A DNA stretch of 64,000 nucleotides from Zea mays (GCF_902167145.1 NC_050101.1:176572428-176636427), one strand, 5' to 3'. Positions 11,347 to 23,045 are shown, numbered from the stretch's first letter. Notes: a model not told the origin generated them from the letters alone. Made by a program: numbers and translations.

Positions 11347-12229
11347 GCCGACGAGGTCCAGACCCCACACAGCAAAAGGCCAGATGATGGGTATCGTCTG
11401 CAGGGCCTGAGCGGGCAGGTGGGTCTGCCTTGCGTAGAACTGACACCCTTCGCAGGTGCGGACAATTCTAGTGGCGTCGGCCACCGCCGTCGGCCAGTAG
11501 AAACCTTGTCGGAAGGCGTTTCCAACAAGGGCTCGAGGTGCTGCGTGATGGCCGCAAGCCCCCGAGTGTATCTCTTGTAGGAGCTCCTGGCCTTCGGCGA
11601 TGGAAATGCATCGCTGGAGGATGCCTGAGGGGCTGCGGTGGTAGAGTTCCTTCCCGTCCCCCAGCACGAAAAATGACTTGGCGCGCCGCGCCAACCGCCG
11701 AGCTTCGGCTCGGTCGAGGGGTAGCTCTCCTCGGTGGAGATATTGCAGGTATGGGGTCTATCAGTTTCGATTAGGCGTGACCCCGCTTTGCTCCTCCGCG
11801 ATGCGCAGTGCCTCACCCTCGGGGGCCGAGGGTACCTCGGACCGAACCGAGGGTGCCTCGGGCTGGGCTGAGGGTGCCCTGGACCGAGCCGAGGGTACCT
11901 CGGACTGAGCCGAGGGTGCCTCAGGTTGGGCCGAGGGTGCCTCGGGCCGAGCCGAGGGTACCTCGACTTGAGCCGAGGGTGCCTCAGGCTCGGCCGAGGC
12001 CTTCTCGGGCTTGGGCGTGTCGTCGATCTTGACGGAGGGTTGATGCAGGTCTTGGCAGAAGACGTCCGGGGGAACCGTTGTTCGCCCTGAGGCTATTTTA
12101 GCCAGCTCGTCCGCAGTCTCGTTGTAGCGTCGGGCGATGTGGTTGAGCTCGAGCCTGTAGAACTTGTCTTCCAGGCGCCGAACCTCATCGCAGTAGGCTT
12201 CCATCTTCGGGTCGCGGCAGTGGGAGTTC
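11347..12229 (-). pseudogene. Gypsy RNase H end, linker and integrase N-terminus (broken)
   Basis: Minus strand, from 12229 down: the end of an RNase H-type domain (MEAYCDEVRRLEDKF, ARRYNETADELAKIASG), a low-complexity Pro-Ser-Ala linker, then the integrase N-terminal zinc-binding region (ELLQEIHSGACGHH, RTCEGCQFYARQTHLP) and the first core Asp in WGLDLVGP at the Sirevirus A junction. The reading frame continues from the RNase H segment at 21178-21660 once Sirevirus B is removed. A TGA at 11761-11763 interrupts it where a Trp is expected. Confidence 0.85.
11828..11995 (-). repeat. Eight 21-bp tandem units encoding PSA-rich heptads in the Gypsy pol linker
   Basis: The plus strand shows eight consecutive units of about GAGGGTGCCTCGGGCCGAGCC, starting at 11828 and ending at 11995. 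On the minus strand they encode variants of the heptad PSAQPEA between RNase H and integrase. The unit keeps frame, so copy number can change without a frameshift. Confidence 0.85.
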
Positions 12230-13486
12230 TGAAAGGGAAATGTGTCTTTGGGCCATTTCTAAGTATTTTGGTGATTGAGTGCAAACACAAGTGCTTAAAT
12301 GTGAAAATGTGCCCATGGATGAACAAAGTGCAAATCACAAGTAAAGGTATGTTTCTAAGCCTTAGTACATTGGTTTTGTGTACTAATATATTTGTCTAAG
12401 TGTTAGAAACAGAGAGAAGAAGAAAAGGAGAATGTTGGCTGTGTACAGCCAACAGGCTGTTTCGGGCTGGGGCACCGGACTGTCCGGTGTGCACCGGACA
12501 GTGTCCGGTGCGCCAGACCAGCGCGGAGCAAACCAGCCGCTCTCGGGTTTTTCTCCGGCGACTTCGGCTAAAATTCACCGGACTGTCCGGTGTGCACTGG
12601 ACTGTCCGGTGAGCCAACGGTCGGCAGAGCCAACGGTCGGCCGCGGAATCTGCGCGCGACACGTGGTCTGGCCAACGGTCGGAGTGGAACACCGGACTGT
12701 CCGGTGTGCACCGGACATGTCCGGTGCGCCAACTGTGCGCAGATCTGCATCAGAAAGCAACGGTCGGATGAGCTTTGTATGGAAACAAATCGGGCACCGG
12801 ACAGTGTCCGGTGTGCACCGGACTGTCCGGTGCGCCACGAGACAGAAGGCAAAGATGGCCTTCCAGATTTGTTCTCAACGGCTCCTAGCTGCCTTGGGGC
12901 TATAAAAGGGACCCCTTGGCGCATGGAGGAGGACACCAAGCAACCTTAGAGCAATCTTGATCATCCACACTCAGTCTTTGCGCATTTGTTTGTCATTCTA
13001 AGTGATTCGAGCTCCGTTCTAGTGAGAATTTGGAGATAGTCTTTTGAGCTCGAGTCTTGGCGTGTGTGTGCGCAATTTGCTGTGGATTTGTGTGTGTTGC
13101 TAATCCCTCCCTTACTCTGTGCTTCTTTGTGAAACTCAATTGTAAGGGCGAGAGACTCCAAGTTGTGGAGATTCCTCGCAAACGGGATTGAAGAAAGAAA
13201 AGCAAGAACACCGTGGTATTCAAGTTGATCATTGGATCACTTGAGAGGAGTTGAGTGCAACTCTCGTCCGTTGGGACGCCACAACGTGGAGTAGGCAAGT
13301 TTTGTACTTGGCCGAACCACGGGATAACCACCGGGTCATCTCTGTGATTGAATTCTTGTGGTTATTGTGTTTTGACTCCTCTCTAGCCACTTGGCCATAA
13401 CTGTGCTAACACTTAACAAGTTTTTGTGGCTTAAGTTTTTGAAGTTTTACAGGATCACCTATTCACCCCCCCTCTAGGTGCTCTCA
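12230..13486 (+). repeat. 5' LTR of Sirevirus B
   Basis: 1257 bp, starting TGAAAGGGAAATG and ending CTCTCA. It carries several palindromes of the CACCGGACTGTCCGGTG class, including a CACCGGACATGTCCGGTG variant, and TATAAAAGGG at 12901. Confidence 0.95.
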
Positions 13487-13488
13487 AT

Positions 13489-13501
13489 TGGTATCAGAGC
13501 C
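13489..13501 (+). other. Primer-binding site of Sirevirus B
   Basis: TGGTATCAGAGCC, three bases after the LTR end, is the canonical initiator Met tRNA match of plant Copia elements. Confidence 0.85.
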
Positions 13502-13536
13502 GTTCTCTTCAAGAAAGGGACTAACCGCCCGAAGAG

Positions 13537-15912
13537 ATGGATCCTAAAGGGAAGGGAATTGTGATCAACGACAAGGAGAAGGAGTCCTTTGTCAACGAGC
13601 CAAGGGATGACAAGTCCAACGACTCGGGATCGGGCCACAAGCGAAAAGATGGGAAGAAGAAGAAGACAAGACGCATCAAGGAGATCGTCTACTACGACAG
13701 CGACGAGTCCTCTTCTTCCCAAAAGGACAACGACGACCACGACAAACAAAAGACGGTTAACTCAAACTTTTCTTTTGATTATTCACGCATTCCACATAGC
13801 TCAAATACTCATTTGCTCCCCATTCCACTTGGCAAGCCTCCTCACTTTGATGGAGAGGACTACGGATTTTGGAGTCACAAAATGCGTACTCACCTATTTT
13901 CTCTCCATCCAAGCATTTGGGAGATTGTGGAAAGTGGAATGAAATTTGATAGCTCGGATAGCCCTTCATTTATTAATGAACAGATCCATAAAAATGCACA
14001 AGCTACTACTGTGTTGCTAGCCTCTTTGTGCAGGGACGAGTATCACAAGGTGAGCGGCTTGGACAATGCCAAGCAGATTTGGGACACCCTCAAGATCTCT
14101 CATGAGGGGAATGATGTCACCTTACTCACCAAGATGGAGTTGGTGGAGGGCGAGCTCGGACGATTTGCGATGATAAGGGGCGAGGAGCCGACACAAACAT
14201 ACAACCGGCTCAAGATCCTTGTCAACAAAATAAGGAGCTACGGAAGCACGCGATGGACGGATCACGACGTCGTCCGCCTAATGCTAAGGTCATTTACCGT
14301 TCTTGATCCTCACTTGGTGAACAATATTCGTGAAAATCCTAGGTACATCAAGATGTCGCCCGAAGAAATTCTTGGGAAATTTGTGAGTGGGCGAATGATG
14401 ATCAAAGAGGCGAGGTACGTGGACGACGCGTTGAATGGCCCAATCCATGAGCCTCAACCCATTGCTCTCAAGGCAACAAGGAGCAAGGAGGCACTACCCA
14501 GCAAGGTGGCGCAAATTGAGGCGGCCGGTCTTAATGATGAAGAGATGGCCCTCATCATCAAAAGATTCAAGACGGTGCTAAAGGGTCGAAATGGACAGCC
14601 GAGCAAGACTAAGACCAAGGGAAAGCGATCATGCTTCAAATGCGGTAAGCTTGGTCATTTTATTGCTAACTGTCCGGATAATGAAAGTGACCAGGAAAAG
14701 GGGAACAAAAGAGAGAAGAAGAAGCACTACAAGAAGGCCAAGGGCGAAGCACATATCGGAAAGGAGTGGGATTCGGACTGCTCCTCCTCCGACTCCGACA
14801 ATGAAGGACTCGCCGCCACCGCCTTCAACAAGTCATCTCTCTTCCCCAACGAGCGTCATACTTGCCTTATGGCAAGGGAGAAGAAGGTGAGTACTCGAGA
14901 CACCACTTATGCTTCTTCTAGTGATGATGAGTCTAGTGATGAAGATGAAGTAGATTATTCATGTTTGTTCAAGGGCTTAGATAGATCTAAGATAGACAAA
15001 ATTAATGAATTAATTGATGCCTTGAATGAAAAGAATATACTTTTAGAAAAGCAAGAGGATTTGTTGTATGAAGAACATGATAAGTTTGTAGAGGCTCAAA
15101 AATCCCTTGCACTAGAAATTAAGAGGAATGGAATGCTTACTTATGAAGTGTCAACATGCCATGATTCTATTTCTAACTTAAAGAGCATAAATGATGATTT
15201 AAATGCTAAACTAGTAGAAGCAAATAAATCCAACTCTTGTGTTGAACATGTTGAAATTTGCACTAGATGTAAGGATGTTGATATTAATGCTTGTAGTGAA
15301 CACTTAGTTTCCATTTCAAAATTGAATGATGAATTAGCTAGTCTTAATGCCCAACTTAAGACTAGCAAGAGTGAATTTGAAAAACTAAAATTTGCAAGGG
15401 ATGCCTACACTATTGGTAGACACCCCTCAATTAAGGATGGACTTGGCTTCAAGAGGGAAGCCAAGAACTTAACAAGCCATAAGACTCCCATATCCATCAA
15501 GGAGAAAGGGAAGGCTCCTATGGCTAATAGTGTTAAGAAGAATCATGCTTTCATGTACCATGATAGGAGACATGCTAGAAATGCTTGTAATGATTTTGAT
15601 TCATATGTTTATGATTCTCATGCCATGATTGCTCCTAGTTCTTCACATGTGTATGATAGAAATGTTACTAGGAGAAATGTTGTTCCTAAAAGAAATGTTG
15701 CTCATGTTCCTAGAAAAGTTATGAACAAACCTTCTACAATATATCATGCTTTGAATGCTTCCTTTGCAATTTGTAGAAAGGATAGAAAGGTAATTGCTAG
15801 GAAGTTAGGGGCAAAATGCAAGGGTGATAAAACTTGCATTTGGGTCCCTAAGGATATTTGTGCTAACCTTGTAGGACCCAACATGAGTTGGGTACCTAAG
15901 ACCCAAGCCTAA
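13537..15912 (+). CDS. Sirevirus B gag, intact
   Basis: A 791-residue structural protein starting MDPKGKGIVIND. In order: a Lys/Ser-rich N-terminus; a UBN2-type gag domain (about residues 100-250, HFDGEDYGFWSHKMRTHLF); a CCHC zinc knuckle (CFKCGKLGHFIANC, near residue 370) for RNA binding; an acidic DSDCSSSDSDNEG stretch; a long predicted coiled coil (about 470-620); and a basic C-terminal region with NHAFMYHDRRHARN, ending WVPKTQA. It is large for a Copia gag, as usual in Sireviruses. The frame is open end to end, unlike the homologous gag in A. Confidence 0.93.
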   Translation: MDPKGKGIVINDKEKESFVNEPRDDKSNDSGSGHKRKDGKKKKTRRIKEIVYYDSDESSSSQKDNDDHDKQKTVNSNFSFDYSRIPHSSNTHLLPIPLGKPPHFDGEDYGFWSHKMRTHLFSLHPSIWEIVESGMKFDSSDSPSFINEQIHKNAQATTVLLASLCRDEYHKVSGLDNAKQIWDTLKISHEGNDVTLLTKMELVEGELGRFAMIRGEEPTQTYNRLKILVNKIRSYGSTRWTDHDVVRLMLRSFTVLDPHLVNNIRENPRYIKMSPEEILGKFVSGRMMIKEARYVDDALNGPIHEPQPIALKATRSKEALPSKVAQIEAAGLNDEEMALIIKRFKTVLKGRNGQPSKTKTKGKRSCFKCGKLGHFIANCPDNESDQEKGNKREKKKHYKKAKGEAHIGKEWDSDCSSSDSDNEGLAATAFNKSSLFPNERHTCLMAREKKVSTRDTTYASSSDDESSDEDEVDYSCLFKGLDRSKIDKINELIDALNEKNILLEKQEDLLYEEHDKFVEAQKSLALEIKRNGMLTYEVSTCHDSISNLKSINDDLNAKLVEANKSNSCVEHVEICTRCKDVDINACSEHLVSISKLNDELASLNAQLKTSKSEFEKLKFARDAYTIGRHPSIKDGLGFKREAKNLTSHKTPISIKEKGKAPMANSVKKNHAFMYHDRRHARNACNDFDSYVYDSHAMIAPSSSHVYDRNVTRRNVVPKRNVAHVPRKVMNKPSTIYHALNASFAICRKDRKVIARKLGAKCKGDKTCIWVPKDICANLVGPNMSWVPKTQA

Positions 15913-15925
15913 ATTTGCCTTGCAG

Positions 15926-18900
15926 GTTTATGCATCCGGGGGTTCAAGCTGGATTATCGACAGCGAATGCACAAACCATATGACGGGGAGAAGAAAATGT
16001 TCACCTCCTACGTCAAGAATAAGGATTCCCAAGATTCAATCATATTCGGTGATGGGAATCAAGGCAAGGTAAAAGGTTTAGGTAAAATTGCAATTTCTAA
16101 TGAGCACTCTATCTCTAATGTGTTTTTAGTAGAGTCTCTTGGTTATAATTTGCTATCTGTTAGTCAATTATGCAACATGGGGTATAACTGTCTATTTACA
16201 AATATAGATGTGTCTGTCTTTAGAAGAAATGATGGTTCACTAGCTTTTAAGGGTGTATTAGACGGCAAACTTTATTTAGTTGATTTTGCAAAAGAAGAGG
16301 CCAGTCTAGATGCATGCTTAATAGCTAAGACTAGCATGGGCTGGCTGTGGCATCGCCGCTTAGCACATGTAGGGATGAAGAACCTTCACAAGCTTCTAAA
16401 GGGAGAACACGTGATAGGATTAACTAATGTGCAATTCGAAAAAGATAGACCTTGTGCAGCTTGTCAGGCAGGTAAACAAGTGGGAGGAGCACATCACAGC
16501 AAGAATGTGATGACCACTTCAAGACCCCTGGAGATGCTGCATATGGACCTCTTCGGACCCGTCGCCTATCTGAGCATAGGAGGGAGTAAGTATAGTCTAG
16601 TTATTGTTGATGACTTTTCCCGCTTCACTTGGGTGTTCTTTTTGCAGGATAAGTCTGAAACCCAAGGGACCCTCAAGCGCTTCCTCAGGAGAGCTCAAAA
16701 TGAGTTTGAGCTCAAGGTGAAGAAGATAAGGAGCGACAACGGATCCGAATTCAAGAACCTTCAAGTGGAGGAATTCCTTGAGGAGGAAGGAATCAAGCAC
16801 GAATTCTCCGCTCCCTACACACCACAGCAAAATGGTGTGGTAGAGAGGAAGAACAGGACACTCATCGATATGGCGAGGACGATGCTAGGAGAGTTCAAGA
16901 CCCCCGAGTGCTTTTGGACGGAAGCCGTGAACACGGCTTGCCATGCCATCAACAGGGTCTACCTTCACCGCCTCCTCAAGAAGACTTCGTATGAGCTACT
17001 AACCGGTAACAAACCCAATGTGTCTTACTTTCGTGTATTTGGGAGCAAGTGCTACATTCTAGTGAAGAAGGGTAGAAATTCTAAATTTGCTCCCAAAGCC
17101 GTAGAAGGGTTTTTGTTAGGTTATGACTCAAATACAAAGGCGTATAGAGTCTTCAACAAATCATCGGGTTTGGTTGAAGTCTCTAGCGACGTTGTATTTG
17201 ATGAGACTAATGGCTCTCCAAGAGAGCAAGTTGTTGATCTTGATGATGTAGATGAAGAAGATGTTCCTTTGCGCACCATGGCGATTGGTGATGTGCGACC
17301 ACAGGAACACTTGGAGCAAGATCAACCTTCTTCCTCAACTATGGTGCATCCCCCAACTCAAGACGATGAACAGGTTCATCAACAGGAGGCGTGTGATCAA
17401 GGGGGAGCACAAGATGATCATGTGATGGAGGAAGAAGCGCAACCAGCACCTCCAACCCAAGTTCGAGCGATGATTCAAAGGGATCATCCCGTCGACCAAA
17501 TTCTGGGTGATATTAGCAAGGGAGTAACTACTCGATCTCGATTAGTTAATTTTTGTGAGCATTACTCCTTTGTCTCTTCTATTGAGCCTTTCAGGGTAGA
17601 GGAGGCCTTGCTAGATCCGGACTGGGTGTTGGCCATGCAAGAGGAGCTAAATAACTTCAAGAGGAATGAAGTTTGGACGCTGGTGCCTCGTCCTAAGCAA
17701 AATGTTGTGGGAACCAAGTGGGTGTTCCGCAACAAACAAGACGAGCACGGAGTGGTGACGAGAAACAAGGCTCGACTTGTGGCAAAAGGTTATGCCCAAG
17801 TTGCAGGTTTGGACTTTGAGGAGACTTTCGCTCCTGTGGCTAGGCTAGAGTCCATTCGTATCTTGCTAGCATATGCCGCTCACCATTCTTTCAGGTTGTA
17901 CCAAATGGATGTGAAGAGCGCTTTCCTCAACGGGCCAATAAAGGAGGAGGTGTACGTGGAGCAACCCCCTGGCTTCGAGGATGAACGGAACCCCGACCAT
18001 GTGTGTAAGCTCTCTAAGGCGCTCTATGGACTTAAGCAAGCCCCAAGAGCATGGTATGAATGCCTTAGAGACTTTCTAATTGTTAATGCTTTCAAAGTTG
18101 GGAAAGCCGATCCAACTCTTTTTACAAAGACATGTGATGGTGATTTGTTTGTATGACAAATTTATGTCGATGACATAATATTTGGTTCTACTAACCAAAA
18201 GTCTTGTGAAGAGTTTAGCAGGGTGATGACGCAGAAATTCGAGATGTCGATGATGGGCGAGTTGAACTACTTCCTTGGGTTCCAAGTGAAGCAACTCAAG
18301 GACGGCACCTTCATCTCCCAAACGAAGTACACGCAAGATCTGCTAAAGCGGTTTGGAATGAAGGACGCCAAGCCCGCGAAGACTCCGATGGGAACCGACG
18401 GACACACCGACCTCAACAAAGGAGGTAAGTCCGTTGATCAAAAAGCATACCGGTCAATGATAGGGTCATTACTTTACTTATGTGCTAGTAGACCGGATAT
18501 TATGCTTAGCGTATGCATGTGTGCTAGATTTCAATCCGATCCTAAGGAGTGTCACTTAGTGGCGGTGAAGCGAATTTTGAGATATTTAGTTGCTACGCCT
18601 TGCTTCGGGCTCTGGTATCCAAAGGGGTCTACCTTTGACTTAGTTGGATACTCAGATTCCGACTATGCTGGATGTAAGGTCGATAGGAAGAGTACATTAG
18701 GGACGTGCCAATTCTTAGGAAGGTCCCTGGTGTCGTGGAACTCTAAGAAACAAACCTCCGTTGCCCTATCCACCGCTGAGGCCGAGTACGTTGTCGCAGG
18801 ACAGTGTTGCGCGCAACTACTTTGGATGAGGCAAACCCTCAGGGACTTTGGCTATAATCTGAGCAAAGTCCCACTCCTTTGTGATAATGAGAGTGCTATC

Positions 18901-19116
18901 CGCATGGCGGAAAATCCTGTTGAACACAGCCGCACAAAGCACATAGACATCCGGCATCACTTTTTGAGAGACCACCAGCAAAAGGGAGATATCGAAGTGT
19001 TTCATGTCAGCACCGAGAACCAGCTAGCCGATATCTTTACCAAGCCTCTAGATGAGAAGACCTTTTGCAGGCTGCGTAGTGAGCTAAATGTCTTAGATTC
19101 GCGGAACTTGGATTGA
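15926..19116 (+). pseudogene. Sirevirus B pol, disabled by three lesions
   Basis: The domain order is the same as pol of A. Lesions seen by comparison with A: the protease triplet Asp-Ser-Gly reads Asp-Ser-Glu at 15959-15967 (GGA to GAA); one G is missing from the G run at about 15984-15988, shifting the frame; and TGC became TGA at 18154-18156, just before the reverse transcriptase YVDD. Translation resumes open from about 18157 to 19116 with [13 protein letters not shown] and STAEAEY. The integrase and most of RT are otherwise preserved, so the inactivation is recent. Confidence 0.92.
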
Positions 19117-19914
19117 ATTGTAGCATACATGTGTTTATGCCCTTGATCATGTTCATTCTGCATTTTGTTGCTTATTTTGGTACTCAAGTTGTACAAACAC
19201 TCCCTGGACCTCACAAGTCCGTTGCAAAGTGATGCACATGTTTAGGGGGAGATGTGTTACAACTTGACCCTTTGAGACTAACCATATGCTTGAGTTTGCT
19301 TGCTTTAGTCTCGAAGGAGAATTGAAAGGGAAAAGGTGGACTTGGACCATGAAAGACTTCAACTGCACTCCGATGAGAGGGTAACTTATTCCAAGTTCAT
19401 CTCATGAACTCTTATTGCCATTTGCTCTTAATTGACGATTCTGGTGAGGCAATGGGGTTAAAGGGCCAAAATTGATCCCGTTTTGGTGCTTGATGCCAAA
19501 GGGGGAGAAAATAAAGGCCAAAGCAATAAATGGATCAGCTACCACTTGAGAAATTTTAAAATAGTAGAATAGAGCTTTTGGTTTGTCTAAACTCTTGTAT
19601 TGTCTCTTTTATCAAAAGTTGGTTTCTTGTGGGGAGAAATGTTGATTATGGGAAAAGGGGGGAGTTTAGGGGGAGTTTTTGAAATCTTTGATCAATCTCT
19701 TTTGGAATGACTCTCTTTATGCTTCAACATGTGTGTTTGACTTAGAGATAGAGATTGGAGTTTGATTTGCAAAAACAAACCAAGTGGTGGCAAAAGATGA
19801 TCCATATATGCCAAAGTTGAATAAAACTCAATGTTAGTTTTTATTTGAAGTGATTTTGCACTTGTTCTAGTTGCTTTATGTTGTGTTGGCATAAATCACC
19901 AAAAAGGGGGAGAT
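19117..19914 (+). other. Sirevirus B 3' noncoding region with multiple polypurine tracts
   Basis: A counterpart of 9342-10119. G-rich tracts include AGGGGGAGATG near 19245, AAGGGGGAGAAAA near 19500, GGGGGGAGTTTAGGGGGAG near 19657-19676, and AAAAAGGGGGAGATT immediately before the 3' LTR. No protein is supported. Confidence 0.8.
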
Positions 19915-21172
19915 TGAAAGGGAAATGTGCCTTTGGGCCATTTCTAAGTATTTTGGTGATTGAGTGCAAACACAAGTGCTTAAATGTGAAAATGTGCCCA
20001 TGGATGAACAAAGTGCAAATCACAAGTAAAGGTATGTTTCTAAGCCTTAGTACATTGGTTTTGTGTACTAATATATTTGTCTAAGTGTTAGAAACAGAGA
20101 GAAGAAGAAAAGGAGAATGTTGGCTGTGTACAGCCAACAGGCTGTTTCGGGCTGGGGCACCGGACTGTCCGGTGTGCACCGGACAGTGTCCGGTGCGCCA
20201 GACCAGCGCGGAGCAAACCAGCCGCTCTCGGGTTTTTCTCCGGCGACTTCGGCTAAAATTCACCGGACTGTCCGGTGTGCACCGGACTGTCCGGTGAGCC
20301 AACGGTCGGCAGAGCCAACGGTCGGCCGCGGAATCTGCGCGCGACACGTGGTCTGGCCAACGGTCGGAGTGGAACACCGGACTGTCCGGTGTGCACCGGA
20401 CATGTCCGGTGCGCCAACTGTGCGCAGATCTGCATCAGAAAGCAACGGTCGGATGAGCTTTGTATGGAAACAAATCGGGCACCGGACAGTGTCCGGTGTG
20501 CACCGGACTGTCCGGTGCGCCACGAGACAGAAGGCAAAGATGGCCTTCCAGATTTGTTCTCAACGGCTCCTAGCTGCCTTGGGGCTATAAAAGGGACCCC
20601 TTGGCGCATGGAGGAGGACACCAAGCAACCTTAGAGCAATCTTGATCATCCACACTCAGTCTTTGCGCATTTGTTTGTCATTCTAAGTGATTCGAGCTCC
20701 GTTCTAGTGAGAATTTGGAGATAGTCTTTTGAGCTCGAGTCTTGGCGTGTGTGTGCGCAATTTGCTGTGGATTTGTGTGTGTTGCTAATCCCTCCCTTAC
20801 TCCGTGCTTCTTTGTGAAACTCAATTGTAAGGGCGAGAGACTCCAAGTTGTGGAGATTCCTCGCAAACGGGATTGAAGAAAGAAAAGCAAGAACACCATG
20901 GTATTCAAGTTGATCATTGGATCACTTGAGAGGAGTTGAGTGCAACTCTCGTCCGTTGGGACGCCACAACGTGGAGTAGGCAAGTTTTGTACTTGGCCGA
21001 ACCACGGGATAACCACCGGGTCATCTCTGTGATTGAATTCTTGTGGTTATTGTGTTTTGACTCCTCTCTAGCCACTTGGCCATAACTGTGCTAACACTTA
21101 ACAAGTTTTTGTGGCTTAAGTTTTTGAAGTTTTACAGGATCACCTATTCACCCCCCCCTCTAGGTGCTCTCA
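19915..21172 (+). repeat. 3' LTR of Sirevirus B
   Basis: 1258 bp and almost identical to 12230-13486. Differences noted include TGTGCCTTT for TGTGTCTTT, CACCGG for CACTGG, CTCCGTG for CTCTGTG, and ACACCATGG for ACACCGTGG. Confidence 0.95.
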
Positions 21173-21177
21173 AGTTC

Positions 21178-21660
21178 TTCATGACTTGGTCGATGACGAG
21201 CTGTGAGTCACCGCGAGCGTCGAGGCGTCGAACCCCTAGCTCGATGGCGATGCGCAAACCGTTGACCAGAGCCTCATACTCAGCCACATTGTTGGATACC
21301 GGGAAGTGGAGGCGTAGCACGTAGCGCAGGTGCTTTCCGAGGGGCGAGATGAAGAGTAGGCCTGCGCCGGCTCCTGTCTTCATTAGTGACCCGTCGAAGA
21401 ATATGGTCCAGAGTTCCGACTGGATCGGAACTGTTGGGAGCTGGGTGTCGACCCATTCAGCCACGAAGTCCGCCAAGACCTGGGACTTGATGGCCTTCCG
21501 AGGGGCGAACGAGATCGCTTCGCCCATGATTTCCGCCGCCCACTTTGCAACTCTACCCGAGGCCTCTCGACACTGGATGATCTCCCCCAGGGGGAAGGAT
21601 GACACCACAGTTACCGGATGAGACTCGAAGTAGTGTCGCAACTTCCGCCGCGTCAGGATC
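21178..21660 (-). pseudogene. Gypsy RNase H segment
   Basis: The minus strand encodes the connection and RNase H region: RRKLRHYFESHPV, then SQVLADFVAEW and WTIFFDGSLMKTGAGAG with the first RNase H Asp, and ASNNVAEYEAL-like sequence with the conserved Glu (seen as SNNVAEYEALVNGL). It is flanked by Sirevirus B on one side and the solo LTR on the other, and is in frame with both neighbouring Gypsy segments after the insertions are removed. No stop is seen within it. Confidence 0.85.
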
Positions 21661-21665
21661 ACCGT

Positions 21666-22294
21666 TGTGGGGGACAGATATCCCCCGGGTCCACTAAAAG
21701 AGTAAAAGACCTCACGAAAGGCCCAAGGGCCCAATAATTCGTAAGGTCATTCTTTTGTGGGCCTGGGGAGGGACAATCAGCAAAGCAGATCGACATGAGG
21801 CCGGATTGATGCCAGCCCGGACGGCCCACAACGTCGAGCGAGCGACCACAACAAAGATCCGACTTTCCCGCGCTGGAGCCCCCATGCAACGGACCCATGC
21901 GAGGATAGGTCGACAGAACTACAGGGAGATAAACTCAAACAGTTCACTATCCTTTAGCTACATATTGTTATCATATCCACGTGTATTGCCTCATGGTCGA
22001 GTATATAAGGCCTAGGGGGCACCCCTTCTGAACGATCGACCCTATTACTTAGCCACCCACCTCAACTCTCGGCGTTCTCAATTCGGAGAGCTCTCTTGTA
22101 ACCTCATTCACCAAGCATACTCACCAGGACGTAGGGTGTTACGCATCTCTAAGCGGCCCGAACCTGTAAACATTGTCCACTGTCCCTCGTGCAACTGGCA
22201 CGAACCATTTTGCTACAGTCGTCGACACCGTCCTACTCCTAAAAACACCTTGAAGGGCAACCCCGGGTGTGCGGTCGGACCCAAAATACCGACA
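21666..22294 (+). mobile_element. Solo LTR (629 bp) inserted in Gypsy RNase H
   Basis: It starts TGTGGGGGACAG and ends AAAATACCGACA. It is flanked by ACCGT (21661-21665) and ACCGC (22295-22299), a 5-bp TSD with one transition. It contains a TATA-like GAGTATATAAGG at about 22000, which sets the plus orientation. No internal domain, primer site or second LTR is present, so it is most likely the product of unequal recombination between the LTRs of an older element. Cutting it out restores the Gypsy reading frame. The family is not recognised. Confidence 0.82.
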
Positions 22295-23045
22295 ACCGCG
22301 TATAGCAGCTTCTAAATTTGTGGGTAGCGGGTCTTGGTCTCGGACAGTACCTCGCTGATGAAGTAGACTGGCCTCTGGACGGGCAATGCATGCCCCTCTT
22401 CTCGTCTCTCAACCACAATCGCGGCGCTAACCACCTGAGTGGTCGCGGCGACGTATATCAAGAGGGCTTCTCCGGCAGCGGGGGGCACCAAGATGGGCGC
22501 GTTCGTGAGGAGCGCCTTCAGGTTCCCGAGGGCTTCCTCGGCCTCAGGGGTCCAAGTGAAGCACTCGACCTTCCTTAAGAGGCGGTACAGAGGCAGACCT
22601 CTTTCGCTGAGGCGCGAGATGAAGCGGCTCAGAGCCGCAAGACATCCCGTGACTCTCTGTACGCCTTTCAAGTCCTTGATGGGCCCCATGCTGGTGATGG
22701 CCGCGATCTTCTCCGGGTTGGCTTCGATGCCCCGCTCAGAGACGATGAACCCCAAGAGCATGCCTCGGGGTACCCCGAAGACACACTTTTCGGGATTGAG
22801 CTTCACGCCTTTCGCCTTGAGACATCAGAATGTCACTTCAAGGTCGGAAAGGAGGTCGGAGGCTTTCCTCGTCTTGACTACGATGTCATCGACGTAAGCC
22901 TCGACCGTCCGGCCAATGTGTTCGCCGAACACGTGGTTCATGCACCGTTGGTACGTCGCACCCGCATTCCTCAAGCCGAACGGCATGGTGACATAGCAGT
23001 ACATGCCGAAGGGTGTGATGAAAGAGGTCGCGAGCTGGTCAGACT
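22295..23045 (-). pseudogene. Gypsy reverse transcriptase, C-terminal half
   Basis: The minus strand encodes RT palm and thumb: ITPFGMYCYVTMPFGLRNAGATYQ, then the catalytic YVDD at 22885-22896 (AYVDDIVVKT), LNPEKCVFGV, and the thumb/connection PVYFISEVLSETKTRYPQI. Two stops interrupt it: TGA at 22825-22827 (CGA expected) and TAG at 22312-22314 (CAG expected). The N-terminal half of RT is at 32409-32841, on the other side of Sirevirus C. Confidence 0.87.

Larger units (their letters stand above)
12230..21172 (+). mobile_element. Sirevirus B: Ji-like Ty1/Copia LTR retrotransposon, full length
   Basis: An 8943-bp Copia element with TSD AGTTC at 12225-12229 and 21173-21177, inserted between the RNase H subregions of the Gypsy host. 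It is closely related to Sirevirus A throughout (same gag start, pol motifs and LTR palindromes) but is a separate insertion with its own LTR pair. By eye the two LTRs differ at about four substitutions and one poly-C length change, so it is recent. Gag is open. Pol has a 1-nt deletion, an altered protease active site and a premature TGA. Confidence 0.95.
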
